Part shown: positions 48,542 to 57,490 of the stretch, piece after piece
How the letters are laid out: the number at the start of each line of letters is the position of its first letter
Numbering within the stretch: the stretch's first letter is position 1
Source of the DNA: Polaribacter ponticola
GTDB taxonomy: Bacteria > Bacteroidota > Bacteroidia > Flavobacteriales > Flavobacteriaceae
Direction: 5' to 3'
Assembly (NCBI RefSeq): GCF_026191475.2
Contig: NZ_JAOSLC020000002.1
Span: 124,001 to 188,000 of the forward strand
Length of the DNA stretch: 64,000 bases
The notes under the pieces: model-generated
What the model was told of the DNA's origin: nothing
The model's database searches: none
What the model saw: the letters and a program-made list of their open reading frames with translations, nothing else
Program-made: the position numbers and the translations under genes

Positions 48542-49528
48542 ATGAAAACAAAAACAATCAAACCAGTATTAGGAATTCTATTATTAGCAATTCTATCTTT
48601 AGGGATATTTGCATTCAATGCACCTAAAGAGAAAAAAGTAATTAATATTGCTAAAGTAAAAACAGAACCAACATATCATAAAACCATAAAAATAAATGGT
48701 GTTGATATTTTTTACAGAGAAGCAGGAAATGTAAATAAACCAACTATTGTATTATTACATGGTTACCCAACTTCTTCTCATATGTTTCGTAATTTAATAA
48801 CAGACTTGTCTGTTCGTTATCATGTATTAGCTCCTGATTATCCGGGTTATGGAAGAAGTGAACAACCAGCAATGAGAGATTTTGAATATACTTTTGACAA
48901 TATGTCAAAAATCATTGAAGGATTCTTAGAGGTAAAAAACGTAAAAAAATACAGCTTGTACTTAATGGATTATGGAGCGCCTATAGGATTTAGAATTGCA
49001 GCTAAATATCCAAAGAGAATTGAATCTCTAATCATTCAAAATGGAAATGCATACGATGAAGGTTTACGTGATTTCTGGATTCCTATTAAAAAATATTGGA
49101 ATGATTATACAATTGCAAACGGTAAAGCATTAGAAGGATTTCACTCTCCTGATGGATTGAAATGGCAATATACTCATGGTGTACAAGATGTTTCAAAAAT
49201 TAGCCCAGATAACTGGAATCTTGATTTACAACATTTGAAAAGAGCAGAGAATGATAAAATTCAATTAGCAATGTTTTATGACTACAGAACTAATGTGCCT
49301 TTATACCCAAAATGGCAAAAATATTTTAGAGATTATCAACCAGCAACATTAATTGTTTGGGGTAAGAACGATTACATTTTTCCAGCTGAAGGAGCACATC
49401 CATATAAAAGAGATTTAAAAAATGTAGAAACTCACTTATTAGACACCGGACATTTTGCTTTGGAAGAAAAAGGAGATGAAATAGCAAACTATATTATAAA
49501 ATTCTTAAAAAAGAATAACATCAAATAA
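48542..49528 (+). CDS. Alpha/beta hydrolase with Asp nucleophile, exported or membrane anchored
   Basis: 328 residues from the ATG at 48542. A 20-residue hydrophobic N-terminal segment (about 8-27) suggests export or anchoring. The hydrolase core has the oxyanion region LLHGYPTSSHMFRNL, then DYPGYGRSEQP, and a nucleophile elbow LYLMDYGAPIGFRIA. The Asp in place of Ser is typical of haloalkane dehalogenases and epoxide hydrolases. Later come the acid in VWGKNDYIF and the His of LDTGHFALEEKGD. The substrate is open. The codons for ITDLSVR contain a third exact copy of the operator-like palindrome (48800-48813). Confidence 0.9.
   Translation: MKTKTIKPVLGILLLAILSLGIFAFNAPKEKKVINIAKVKTEPTYHKTIKINGVDIFYREAGNVNKPTIVLLHGYPTSSHMFRNLITDLSVRYHVLAPDYPGYGRSEQPAMRDFEYTFDNMSKIIEGFLEVKNVKKYSLYLMDYGAPIGFRIAAKYPKRIESLIIQNGNAYDEGLRDFWIPIKKYWNDYTIANGKALEGFHSPDGLKWQYTHGVQDVSKISPDNWNLDLQHLKRAENDKIQLAMFYDYRTNVPLYPKWQKYFRDYQPATLIVWGKNDYIFPAEGAHPYKRDLKNVETHLLDTGHFALEEKGDEIANYIIKFLKKNNIK
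48800..48813. promoter_or_regulatory. Operator-like palindrome 3, inside the hydrolase CDS
   Basis: ACAGACTTGTCTGT within the alpha/beta hydrolase coding sequence. The surrounding 18 bp (48799-48816) equal copy 2 exactly. It could be a downstream operator for repression by looping or roadblock, or chance conservation of codons. Confidence 0.45.
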
Positions 49529-49540
49529 ATTAATAAAAAA

Positions 49541-49573
49541 ATGATTGGGCTAGTGAATAACTAGTCCAATCAT
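49541..49573. terminator. Hairpin after the alpha/beta hydrolase gene
   Basis: A 14-bp stem with one mismatch (49541-49554 with 49560-49573) and a 5-nt loop. Its U-run is on the minus strand (A's at 49535-49541) while the gene is on plus, so it may be a weak terminator or an mRNA-end stabiliser. Confidence 0.5.
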
Positions 49574-49597
49574 CATTAAATAAATATAATAGAAATT

Positions 49598-50014
49598 ATG
49601 AAAACAATAAATTGGAAAAATGCAATAGTAGCAGGATTTTTAGGTACTATATTATTTGACTTAGTAGGGTTATTAATAACAGGAAACTGGTGGGATATTC
49701 CTGGAATATTAGGTGCTAAGACTGGATTAGGTTTAGGGTATGGAGTTATTGGACATTATAGCAACGGAATTTTATTATCAATTTTATATGCAGGAATTGC
49801 TCCTTCTCTTTGGGGACCAAAATGGGCTAGACCTTTAATATTTGTTGCTGGAGAAACTGTAGCTTTGGTATGGTTATTCATGCTTCCTTTATTAGGGGCG
49901 GGAGTTGCAGGTTTAGACATGTCTCCAATGATGCCAGTAATTACCTTAGTAAGACATTTAGCATATGCTATTCCATTAATCTTCTTAATCAATTACGAAC
50001 TTAAGAGAGCTTAA
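49598..50014 (+). CDS. Small four-helix membrane protein, unknown function
   Basis: 138 residues with four predicted membrane segments (about 9-28, 48-68, 78-98 and 112-132). Gly-rich, with paired features such as GLLITGNWWDIPGILGAK and GHYSNGILLSILYAGIAPS. No family I recognise with confidence. It follows the hydrolase gene and precedes the PNPOx-like gene on the same strand, so it may belong to the TetR-controlled set. Confidence 0.65.
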   Translation: MKTINWKNAIVAGFLGTILFDLVGLLITGNWWDIPGILGAKTGLGLGYGVIGHYSNGILLSILYAGIAPSLWGPKWARPLIFVAGETVALVWLFMLPLLGAGVAGLDMSPMMPVITLVRHLAYAIPLIFLINYELKRA

Positions 50015-50082
50015 TATTCAAAATATCACATCGGAGGAAATTGGTTCTTCTTCGATGTAATTTATTATTCAAATAAAAAACC

Positions 50083-50699
50083 ATGGCAAGAAATTATCCT
50101 GAAATAGCATTCTCGGATGCAGCAAAAGACTTACAAAAAAATACGGAAGCAGAAATAGCTATTCTCGAATGGAAAAATTTAGCGAAGTAAATGGATTAAC
50201 AGATGGTGAGTTCTCTTTTATAGAAAATCAGAATAGTTTCTATTTATCATCTATCGGATCAAATGGATTCCCATACATACAACATCGTGGTGGTCCAAAA
50301 GGTTTTTTAAAAGTTCTAGATTCAAAACGAGTAGGTTTTATCGATTTTTCTGGTAATAAACAATATGTATCAGTTGGGAACATTGCTACCAATGCAAAAG
50401 TTTCTCTAATAATGATTGATTATCCTAGAAAAGCTAGGCTAAAGATCTATGCAACTGCAGAAGTTATTGAATTAGAAGAGAACCCAGAGTTGTACGACTC
50501 ATTAGATTTAGAGGACTATAAATTTAGACCAGAGCGAATGTTGGTTTTACATATTGAAGCTTATGATTGGAATTGCCCTCAACATATTACTCCAAAATAT
50601 ACAGTTGATGAAATTGAGACAGCTTTAATTCCGCAACAAAAATACATTGCTAAATTAGAACGTGAAATTAAAGAATTAAAAGCACTTTCAAATAACTAA
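50083..50699 (+). CDS. Pyridoxamine 5'-phosphate oxidase-family (FMN-binding) protein, frameshifted near the N-terminus
   Basis: A split-barrel flavin-binding protein. The expected start is the ATG at 50083 (MARNYPEIAFSDAAKDLQ). The frame breaks in a 7-A run at 50135-50141 (A_AAA_AAT); eight A's give KKYGSRNSYSRMEKFSEV and 205 residues. The uninterrupted frame starts only at 50169. The core FYLSSIGSNGFPYIQHRGGPKGFLKVLD and DFSGNKQYVSVGNIATNAKVSLIMIDY is typical. The C-terminal tail has a short coiled segment. Probably a flavin-dependent reductase-like protein; substrate unknown. Confidence 0.85.
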
Positions 50700-50703
50700 T
50701 ATC

Positions 50704-51603
50704 ATGAAAATAAAACTTCTAATGTTGCTTCTTTTTATAAGTGGTATCACACAATCTCAAATTAACCAGTATTTTAAAGATATACAATTTGGAGATTCAT
50801 TCTTAAAAGCTCAAAAGAACATCTGTAAACTATCAAAAAAAATTCAGGTTGTTGATGTTTCTAATCCTAGTTTTCCTTTATCTAAAGATAAGGAAAAACA
50901 CTTGATTGCATCAAAGGTTAAAGGTAAGTATGGTATTCTAAAAAAAGTTGTGTTTACTTTTTCTGATGATAAACTTAGTTTTATTCAAGCTAAAGGAAAT
51001 GTAATTAAAAGTATCGGTACTAAAGCTAAGAGAGATCCACATTCATTTTTGAATTACCAAATCTATAACTCCGGATTATTATATATAAACCCAAAAACCG
51101 ATGTTGCTTCATTTTTAACAGCAAAATCACTTCATTTAAACTTATATACTTGGACTAATCCCTACTTAAATTCTAATACAGAAACAAACTATAATTCTTC
51201 AGTGAAAATTCCAAGTTTCATAAAAATGGGTTATAAATCAGAGAGCATATTAGCCATTATTAAAGAGAGTATCAGCTTGGTAGACGTTAAATACTTAGGC
51301 AAAAAAAATAGCATTGAAAAAACTCAAATAAATGCATTTGGTATTGAATATGCTGGTTTTCCAAGAAAATTTGAAATCAGATTTGAAAACAACCGAATGA
51401 GTAAAGTTTGGATTTTAACAGGTAAAGAAGAAGAGTCTCGCATCCGTAAAAAATTAACACAAGAATTTGGAAGATCTATTTTCGAAAATGATGATTGGGT
51501 TGTTTTTAACAATTGGACAGTACTTCTAAGAAAAAACAAGCCAGAAATATTTCTGATAACTCAAGAACTTGGATTGAAGTACAAAAAGATTTATACAAAG
51601 TAA
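50704..51603 (+). CDS. Secreted protein, unknown function
   Basis: 299 residues with a signal peptide (about 1-19, ITQSQ) and a mature start NQYFKDIQFGDSFLKAQKNI. No recognised domain. Two halves each contain a DIQFGDSFLKA- or MGYKSESILAI-like segment followed by strands, hinting at an internal duplication (weak). It starts 4 bp after the PNPOx-like gene, so it is cotranscribed, and is followed by the DUF5916 barrel gene. Confidence 0.6.
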   Translation: MKIKLLMLLLFISGITQSQINQYFKDIQFGDSFLKAQKNICKLSKKIQVVDVSNPSFPLSKDKEKHLIASKVKGKYGILKKVVFTFSDDKLSFIQAKGNVIKSIGTKAKRDPHSFLNYQIYNSGLLYINPKTDVASFLTAKSLHLNLYTWTNPYLNSNTETNYNSSVKIPSFIKMGYKSESILAIIKESISLVDVKYLGKKNSIEKTQINAFGIEYAGFPRKFEIRFENNRMSKVWILTGKEEESRIRKKLTQEFGRSIFENDDWVVFNNWTVLLRKNKPEIFLITQELGLKYKKIYTK

Positions 51604-51631
51604 AACAACCTAACTCAAAACACCATTATTT

Positions 51632-53815
51632 GTGATGAAAAATACACTACTATTTTTCTTATTAAGCCTAATATATATTCAAAGTTACTCTCAAAATAAT
51701 CAATCAAAAATTGTAAAAATTAATGAGAACATAAAAATTGATGGAAAACTTAATGAATCTGTATGGAAAAAATCAACTTCATTTAATCAATTTTACAATC
51801 ATTTTCCTAACGACTCTGGACTTGTAAAAAAGCCAGTAATTGCAAAAGCATTTCATAATGGAAACACTTTATATATTGGGGTTACTATTTTTGAAGATAC
51901 TCCAGAATATATTGTTCGCTCATTAAAAAGAGATGAAGGGTTTAAAAGTTTTACAAATGGTGATGGCTTTGGTATAGTAATAGATGTTAACGGCAATCAA
52001 AACTCTGGTTATTTATTTGCTGTAAATGTAAAAGGTGTACAAACAGATGGAATTATTTCTATAACAAATGACAATTATTCTGTAGATAGTAATTGGAATA
52101 CTAAATGGCAATCAAAAACAATTATTCAAACAGATAAAAGATACTATGAAATTGCCATTCCTTTAAACGCACTTCCTTATAATATTAAAAATAAAAAATG
52201 GGGAATTAATTTTATGAGTATTGATGCAAAAACTCCTCAATATGCAACATTAACCTCTTATTCAAGAAATTATAGTGTTTTAGATCTACGATTTACTAAG
52301 CCTATAGAAATTGAAAACCTTACAAAAACAAAGGCATCGAAATCAACTTTAATTCCATCTTCTGTGTATTCGTATAATAAAAATGTTACTACTAACAAAA
52401 ATAATAGCGAATTAACAGCTGGTTTAGATCTAAAATATAAAGTTACTTCTTCATTAAAATTGGATGTAACCATTAACCCAGATTTTTCTGCTATAGAGCA
52501 AGATCAGCAAATTACAAACTTAACCCGCTTCGATATTAGTTTTCCAGAGCAAAGAAATTTCTTTCTAGAAAATGGAGATTTATTTAATAATTTAGGCACT
52601 CGTGGTATCAATCCGTTCTATTCAAGAATCATAGGTTCTAAAACTGATATTCAATTTGGTTTAAAACTATCTGGTAAACTTACAGATAAGTTAAGAATTG
52701 GCTTTTTAAATTCACAAACAGAATCAAATGATACTGAAAATGGTCAAAATTATACAGTAGTTGTAGGAAGGAGAAAAATATCAAAAACACTCACAACAAC
52801 TGCTTATTTTATTAATAGACAGGAGTTGAAAAAACACCAAGTTGTTAATGATTATAATAGAGTTGTTGGAATAAATTTTAATTATATTTCTAATGATAAT
52901 AAGTGGTTAGGACAATTCAATTATGGAAAAAGTTTAACCTCTGGTATCTCAAAGAATAATGACTTTTACAATGCTACTTTGTCATATTCATCACGAAAAT
53001 GGTTAGGAACTTCTAGTACAAGTCTTGTAAATAAAAATTATATTACTAATGTTGGCTTTGTTCCTCGCTTAAATAATTTCGATGCAATTCTTAAACAATC
53101 TACAAAAGATGGTTATCTAGAAAACTATACCGAAGTAATTTATAACAACTACAAGCCTAGTAGTAATACACGAGACAAAAATGAGCATAAAATCAGATTC
53201 AATACTTTCTTGAACTCCAATTTAAAGTTAATTGAAGAAGACATCGAATTGGTTAATATTTGGAGATATAAAGATTTAAGTTACTTCTTTTTAAACGTCT
53301 TCTACAATCATAACAATTTGCAATTTGCTACAGATATTTTAAGAAACGGAACCCCAATCCTAAAAGATATATACAATACAACTTTTATTAGATTTGGATA
53401 CATATCACCACCAACTAACAAAGCTTTTTCTTTTCAAAATAGATTTCAATATGGAAGTTTTTATAATGGTGACAGATTTAGATGGGAATTTGTTGCTAAT
53501 TATAGACTACAACCATGGGCAAACTTTAGTGCCGATTATAATTTAAATATTATTGATTTAAAACAGTATGGAGAAGATACAATTCATGCTCTAAATTTCA
53601 AAGGAAGCATTTTTTTCACCAATAAGTTATCATGGACAACTATTGCACAACTAAACACACAAAACGAAAATTTAGGATTTAATACGCGATTGCAATGGGA
53701 ATTTAATCCGTTGTCATTTGCTCATTTAGTAATCTCTAACAATTACAATGTAAACCCAATTGACCGACAGAGCTACAGTATTGCATTAAAAGTAAATTAC
53801 TGGTTAGATTTATAA
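51632..53815 (+). CDS. DUF5916 protein: CBM9-like domain plus outer-membrane barrel
   Basis: 727 residues. Signal peptide about 1-20 (IQSYSQ). A carbohydrate-binding family 9-like domain covers about 25-210, with IKIDGKLNESVWKKSTSFNQF and TLYIGVTIFEDTPEYI. The DUF5916 outer-membrane part fills the rest, with INPDFSAIEQDQQITNLTRF and FPEQRNFFLENGDLF, then many beta strands ending in NYWLDL. Widespread in Bacteroidota; function unknown. Confidence 0.88.
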   Translation: MMKNTLLFFLLSLIYIQSYSQNNQSKIVKINENIKIDGKLNESVWKKSTSFNQFYNHFPNDSGLVKKPVIAKAFHNGNTLYIGVTIFEDTPEYIVRSLKRDEGFKSFTNGDGFGIVIDVNGNQNSGYLFAVNVKGVQTDGIISITNDNYSVDSNWNTKWQSKTIIQTDKRYYEIAIPLNALPYNIKNKKWGINFMSIDAKTPQYATLTSYSRNYSVLDLRFTKPIEIENLTKTKASKSTLIPSSVYSYNKNVTTNKNNSELTAGLDLKYKVTSSLKLDVTINPDFSAIEQDQQITNLTRFDISFPEQRNFFLENGDLFNNLGTRGINPFYSRIIGSKTDIQFGLKLSGKLTDKLRIGFLNSQTESNDTENGQNYTVVVGRRKISKTLTTTAYFINRQELKKHQVVNDYNRVVGINFNYISNDNKWLGQFNYGKSLTSGISKNNDFYNATLSYSSRKWLGTSSTSLVNKNYITNVGFVPRLNNFDAILKQSTKDGYLENYTEVIYNNYKPSSNTRDKNEHKIRFNTFLNSNLKLIEEDIELVNIWRYKDLSYFFLNVFYNHNNLQFATDILRNGTPILKDIYNTTFIRFGYISPPTNKAFSFQNRFQYGSFYNGDRFRWEFVANYRLQPWANFSADYNLNIIDLKQYGEDTIHALNFKGSIFFTNKLSWTTIAQLNTQNENLGFNTRLQWEFNPLSFAHLVISNNYNVNPIDRQSYSIALKVNYWLDL

Positions 53816-53845
53816 ACGAAAAATTCAATTATTAAAACAAATTTC

Positions 53846-54562
53846 ATGAATACATTTAAAGTAGACATTCTAGCCTTTGGAGCACATCCAGATGATGTAG
53901 AATGTGCCGCTTCTGGCGTTATACTTAAACATATAGCCTTAGGTAAAACAGTTGCTATTGTAGATATGACTGCGGGAGAAATGGGAACATTTGGTACACC
54001 AGAAAGGAGAGCAAAAGAAGCTGAAAAAGCTTCAGAAATCTTAAAAATAAATTATAGAGACCAATTTGGATTAGCTGATGGAGCCATAGAGAACAATGAA
54101 GAAAGCAGATTATTAGTTATTCAAGCTATTAGAAAGTATCAACCAGAAATTGTATTAGCTAATGCTATTAATGATCGTCATCCAGATCATGCAAATGCAG
54201 CTAAGCTTGTTGCAGATGCTTGCTTTATATCAGGACTTAAAAAGAAAGAAACTTTTTTTAATGGAGAAATTCAAGAACCTTGGAGGCCAAAATCGGTTTA
54301 TCATTACATACAAGATTATTTTATTGACCCAGATTTTGTGATAGATATATCTTCAGAAATGAATAAAAAAATTGAAACTATTAAAGCATTCAATTCACAA
54401 TTTGTGAAGCCAGAAAATAACCAGCCTAATTCTATTATCGGTTTATTATATCAAATAAAAAGCACCAATAGTATTTACGGAAGACCAATCAACGCAAAAT
54501 ATGCAGAAGGTTTTACTGTAAATAGATATTTGGGAGTGAATAATTTTTTTCAATTAAAATAA
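53846..54562 (+). CDS. bshB1: Bacillithiol biosynthesis deacetylase BshB1
   Basis: Removes the acetyl group from GlcNAc-malate in bacillithiol synthesis. A 238-residue LmbE/PIG-L fold Zn enzyme with the AHPDD motif (FGAHPDDVECAASG), TAGEMGTFGTPERRAKEAE, and RHPDHANAAKL. The C-terminus IYGRPINAKYAEGFTVNRYLG is typical of BshB1. A decayed second copy of exactly this 3' end lies about 1 kb downstream (55470-55593), after the MBL-fold gene. Confidence 0.93.
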   Translation: MNTFKVDILAFGAHPDDVECAASGVILKHIALGKTVAIVDMTAGEMGTFGTPERRAKEAEKASEILKINYRDQFGLADGAIENNEESRLLVIQAIRKYQPEIVLANAINDRHPDHANAAKLVADACFISGLKKKETFFNGEIQEPWRPKSVYHYIQDYFIDPDFVIDISSEMNKKIETIKAFNSQFVKPENNQPNSIIGLLYQIKSTNSIYGRPINAKYAEGFTVNRYLGVNNFFQLK

Positions 54563-54623
54563 AATCAATTTTAAAAAAATATTAAAAATGAACCTAATAG
54601 ATAATCTTAAAAAAACATAAAAG

Positions 54624-55394
54624 ATGATAAAGATTCACCATTTAAGAAATGCCACAATGGTTGTGGAAACAGAGAAAAATGTTATTTTAATTGATCCAAT
54701 GTTGGGAGACCAAGGCATCATGCCTTCTTTTATTTTGTTTAGACATAAAGCAAGAAGAAACCCAACCGTTCCTCTACCCACAAACTCTAATAAGATATTA
54801 GAAAAAGTAACACATTGCCTTATAACACATCAACATCCAGATCATATTGATAGTAAAGCCGTTGCATTTTTAATCAAAAAAAACATTCCAGTTACATGTA
54901 GTGTAAAAGATGAAAAAGCATTTAAAAAGAGAGGACTAAATGTTGTTCAATCTTTAAAATATTGGGAAAAACAAGAATTTCTAGGTGGAACCATAGAAGG
55001 CATTCCTGCTAAACATGGATATGGATTTGTAGCTAAACCAATGGGAAATGTTATTGGTTTTTACTTAAAGTTACCTAATCAAAAGTCGATTTATCTAAGT
55101 TCTGATACAATTTACACAGATTCAGTAGATAAAGTTCTAAAAGAATATAAACCTGATATTAGTGTTTTAGCTTGTGGAGCAGCTCAATTTGATTTATTTA
55201 AACAACTTATTATGAATATTGATGATATTTTAAAGTTTATAAAAAATACTTCAGGAAAAGTTATTGCAAATCATATGGAATCTATAAATCACTGTCCTTT
55301 AACTAGAAAAGAATTAAAAGAAATATTAACAAATAATAAGTTAATTTATAATGTTTTGATTCCCGAAGATGGAGAAATCATGATTATAGAATAA
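54624..55394 (+). CDS. MBL-fold metallo-hydrolase (UlaG-like)
   Basis: A 256-residue metallo-beta-lactamase fold protein. It begins IKIHHLRNATMVVETEKNVILIDPML and has the metal motif HxHxDH in CLITHQHPDHIDSKAV, SSDTIYTD, and a final His in VIANHMESINHCPLT. This branch includes L-ascorbate-6-phosphate lactonase-like and phospholipase-like enzymes; the substrate is unclear. It sits between bshB1 and the bshB1 remnant, as if inserted into the end of that gene (inference). Confidence 0.88.
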   Translation: MIKIHHLRNATMVVETEKNVILIDPMLGDQGIMPSFILFRHKARRNPTVPLPTNSNKILEKVTHCLITHQHPDHIDSKAVAFLIKKNIPVTCSVKDEKAFKKRGLNVVQSLKYWEKQEFLGGTIEGIPAKHGYGFVAKPMGNVIGFYLKLPNQKSIYLSSDTIYTDSVDKVLKEYKPDISVLACGAAQFDLFKQLIMNIDDILKFIKNTSGKVIANHMESINHCPLTRKELKEILTNNKLIYNVLIPEDGEIMIIE

Positions 55395-55469
55395 CAAATA
55401 AATTGACAAGTTAATAGATTTTTTAAAAGTTTAATATTGGAAACAAGTAAAAATCTGAAGTTAATATTT

Positions 55470-55593
55470 ATAATGATTTTAATATTTAAAAGCGCTAATA
55501 CTATTTATTGGTCGACAAATAAATGCTACTTATGCAGAAGGGTTTATTGTGAATAAATATTTAAAAATTCATAATTTATTTGATATACATTAA
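55470..55593 (+). pseudogene. bshB1 3'-end remnant
   Basis: Out of frame by one base, this stretch reads KSANTIY then GRQINATYAEGFIVNKYL and KIHNLFDIH-stop. It lines up with KSTNSIYGRPINAKYAEGFTVNRYLGVNNFF at the end of the intact bshB1. An extra T near 55507 breaks the frame, and no 5' part remains. Its stop overlaps the end of the convergent ABC transporter gene, as an original bshB1 would. The flanking 55395-55470 holds nothing recognisable. Confidence 0.8.
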
Positions 55594-57356
55594 ATTTTTG
55601 CCTGATACGTATATAAATCATAATATCTACCTTTCGCAGCAATCAACTCGTCATGCGTTCCACGTTCTGCAATATTACCAGCTTCAATTACCAAGATTTG
55701 ATCTGCTTGTTTAATGGTACTTAATCTGTGCGCAATTACAATGGTTGTTCTTTCTTTCATTAATTCTGATAAACTTTTCTGAATTAATGCTTCACTTTCA
55801 GTATCTAAGCTTGATGTTGCTTCGTCTAAAATAATAATTTTGGGATTCGCTAAAATCGCTCTTGCAATTGCCAAACGTTGTCGTTGTCCTCCAGAAAGTT
55901 TTACACCACGTTCTCCAATTAAGGTGTCTAATCCGTCATCAAATCGATCTGTAAATTCATTTACATAAGCTGCTTTTACAGCATATTGTAATTCTTTTTC
56001 TGTAGCATTTGGTCTTGGAAATAAAATATTTTCTCTGATGGTTCCTTCAAACAGAAATTCGTCTTGTAACACAACACCTAGGTTTTTACGATAACTGTTT
56101 AATTTTATTTTAGAAACATCTTGATTATCAATTGTGATTAAACCTGACTTTGGATTTAAAAATGTTGCTGACAATCCTGCAATTGTTGATTTTCCAGAAC
56201 CAGAACTTCCAACCAAAGCGGTAACTGTTCCTTTCGGAACATCAAAACTAATATCATTAATCACTTCTTTTCCTTCATCATACGAAAAAGAAACATTCTC
56301 AAATTTAATATCTCCTTTTACCTCTTTTAATTGAATAGTTCTTTCAGCATTATCTTCTTCAGCTTCCATATTCATCAATTCTTCGGTTCTATCTAAACCT
56401 GCCAAAGCTTCTGTTAACTGACTTCCAATATTACTCATTTGCACAATTGGCGCAATCATAAAACCAAGAATCAAAGTAAAAAATAAAAACTCACCAGAAG
56501 TCATGCTATCATTCATCATATAATAACCACCAATTCCCATAATTCCTGTTGTGGCAACACCAATTAAAAAGGTAGATGAACTAGTCATTAAAGCAGTTGC
56601 TGTTAAACTTTTCTTTACATTCTGAAACAGTTTATCTACACCTTTTTCAAAGGTTTTATTTTCTTGATCTTCTGCGTTGAATGCTTTTATTACTCGAACT
56701 CCAGCTAAAGTTTCTGTCAATCTTCCTTTAACCTCAGCGTTGATTTTACCACGAGTTCTAAAAATTGGGCGAATAAACTTGAAGGCTTTTAAAGCAACAA
56801 TTCCGAAAATTGAAATCGGTAAGAATACAAATAATGTCATCCACGGATTTAAATTTATCAAAATGATTAAAGAAATTACTGCAGTAATTGTTCCACCAAC
56901 TAACTGCACTAAACCAGTTCCGATAAGGTTTCTAACACCTTCAACATCGCTCATAATTCTAGAAACCAACGCGCCAGATTTTGTGTTATCAAAAAAACTG
57001 ATTGGCAACGACAATACTTTCTTTTGCACTTGTGCTCTTAATTCTGATATTAAATATTGTGCTTGAACACTTAAAATTCGTGTCAATAAAAAAGACGTAA
57101 TTGCTTGTAATAAAATAGCGACTAAAACTACTCCTATTAAAGTGTATAATTTATCATAATCTTTGTCTGGTACAACTTCGTCTAACAAAACTTTACTTTG
57201 CCATGGCAAAATTAATCCTGATAAACTTCTCAAAACAATTAAAATTAATCCAACAAAAACCAAGTTTCTTCTTGGCCAAATAATGGTTTTAAATGCTTTT
57301 CCGATAGAAACTTTTTGTTTCTTTTTAGGTTCTTTTGAATCTTTTAAATGTTGCAT
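55590..57356 (-). CDS. ABC transporter ATP-binding protein/permease (MsbA-like)
   Basis: A 588-residue half-transporter with six membrane helices (about 30-310) and a C-terminal ATPase (about 340-588). The ATPase has Walker A ALVGSSGSGKSTIAGLS, Q-loop NLGVVLQDEFLFEGTIRENI, signature KLSGGQRQRLAIARA, Walker B IIILDEATSSLDTESE and VIAHRLSTI. It acts as a homodimeric exporter, most likely of lipid or drug (family level). Monocistronic, convergent with the bshB1 region. Confidence 0.93.
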   Translation of the reverse strand: MQHLKDSKEPKKKQKVSIGKAFKTIIWPRRNLVFVGLILIVLRSLSGLILPWQSKVLLDEVVPDKDYDKLYTLIGVVLVAILLQAITSFLLTRILSVQAQYLISELRAQVQKKVLSLPISFFDNTKSGALVSRIMSDVEGVRNLIGTGLVQLVGGTITAVISLIILINLNPWMTLFVFLPISIFGIVALKAFKFIRPIFRTRGKINAEVKGRLTETLAGVRVIKAFNAEDQENKTFEKGVDKLFQNVKKSLTATALMTSSSTFLIGVATTGIMGIGGYYMMNDSMTSGEFLFFTLILGFMIAPIVQMSNIGSQLTEALAGLDRTEELMNMEAEEDNAERTIQLKEVKGDIKFENVSFSYDEGKEVINDISFDVPKGTVTALVGSSGSGKSTIAGLSATFLNPKSGLITIDNQDVSKIKLNSYRKNLGVVLQDEFLFEGTIRENILFPRPNATEKELQYAVKAAYVNEFTDRFDDGLDTLIGERGVKLSGGQRQRLAIARAILANPKIIILDEATSSLDTESEALIQKSLSELMKERTTIVIAHRLSTIKQADQILVIEAGNIAERGTHDELIAAKGRYYDLYTYQAKI

Positions 57357-57490
57357 GCTGTAATTTTTGATAGATATTAAGGTATCCTTTCAAATTACAT
57401 GCCATGGATATTAACATGACACAATAGCAAAACATTTCTAAAATGATGTTTTATTTCTTTTAAAAATTCAACCTTATGGCTTCAAAATAA

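Noticed and set aside
49541..49573. Strong terminator of the hydrolase operon
   Set aside because: The stem is good, but the T-run is on the wrong strand for the upstream gene; kept only as a hairpin of moderate confidence.
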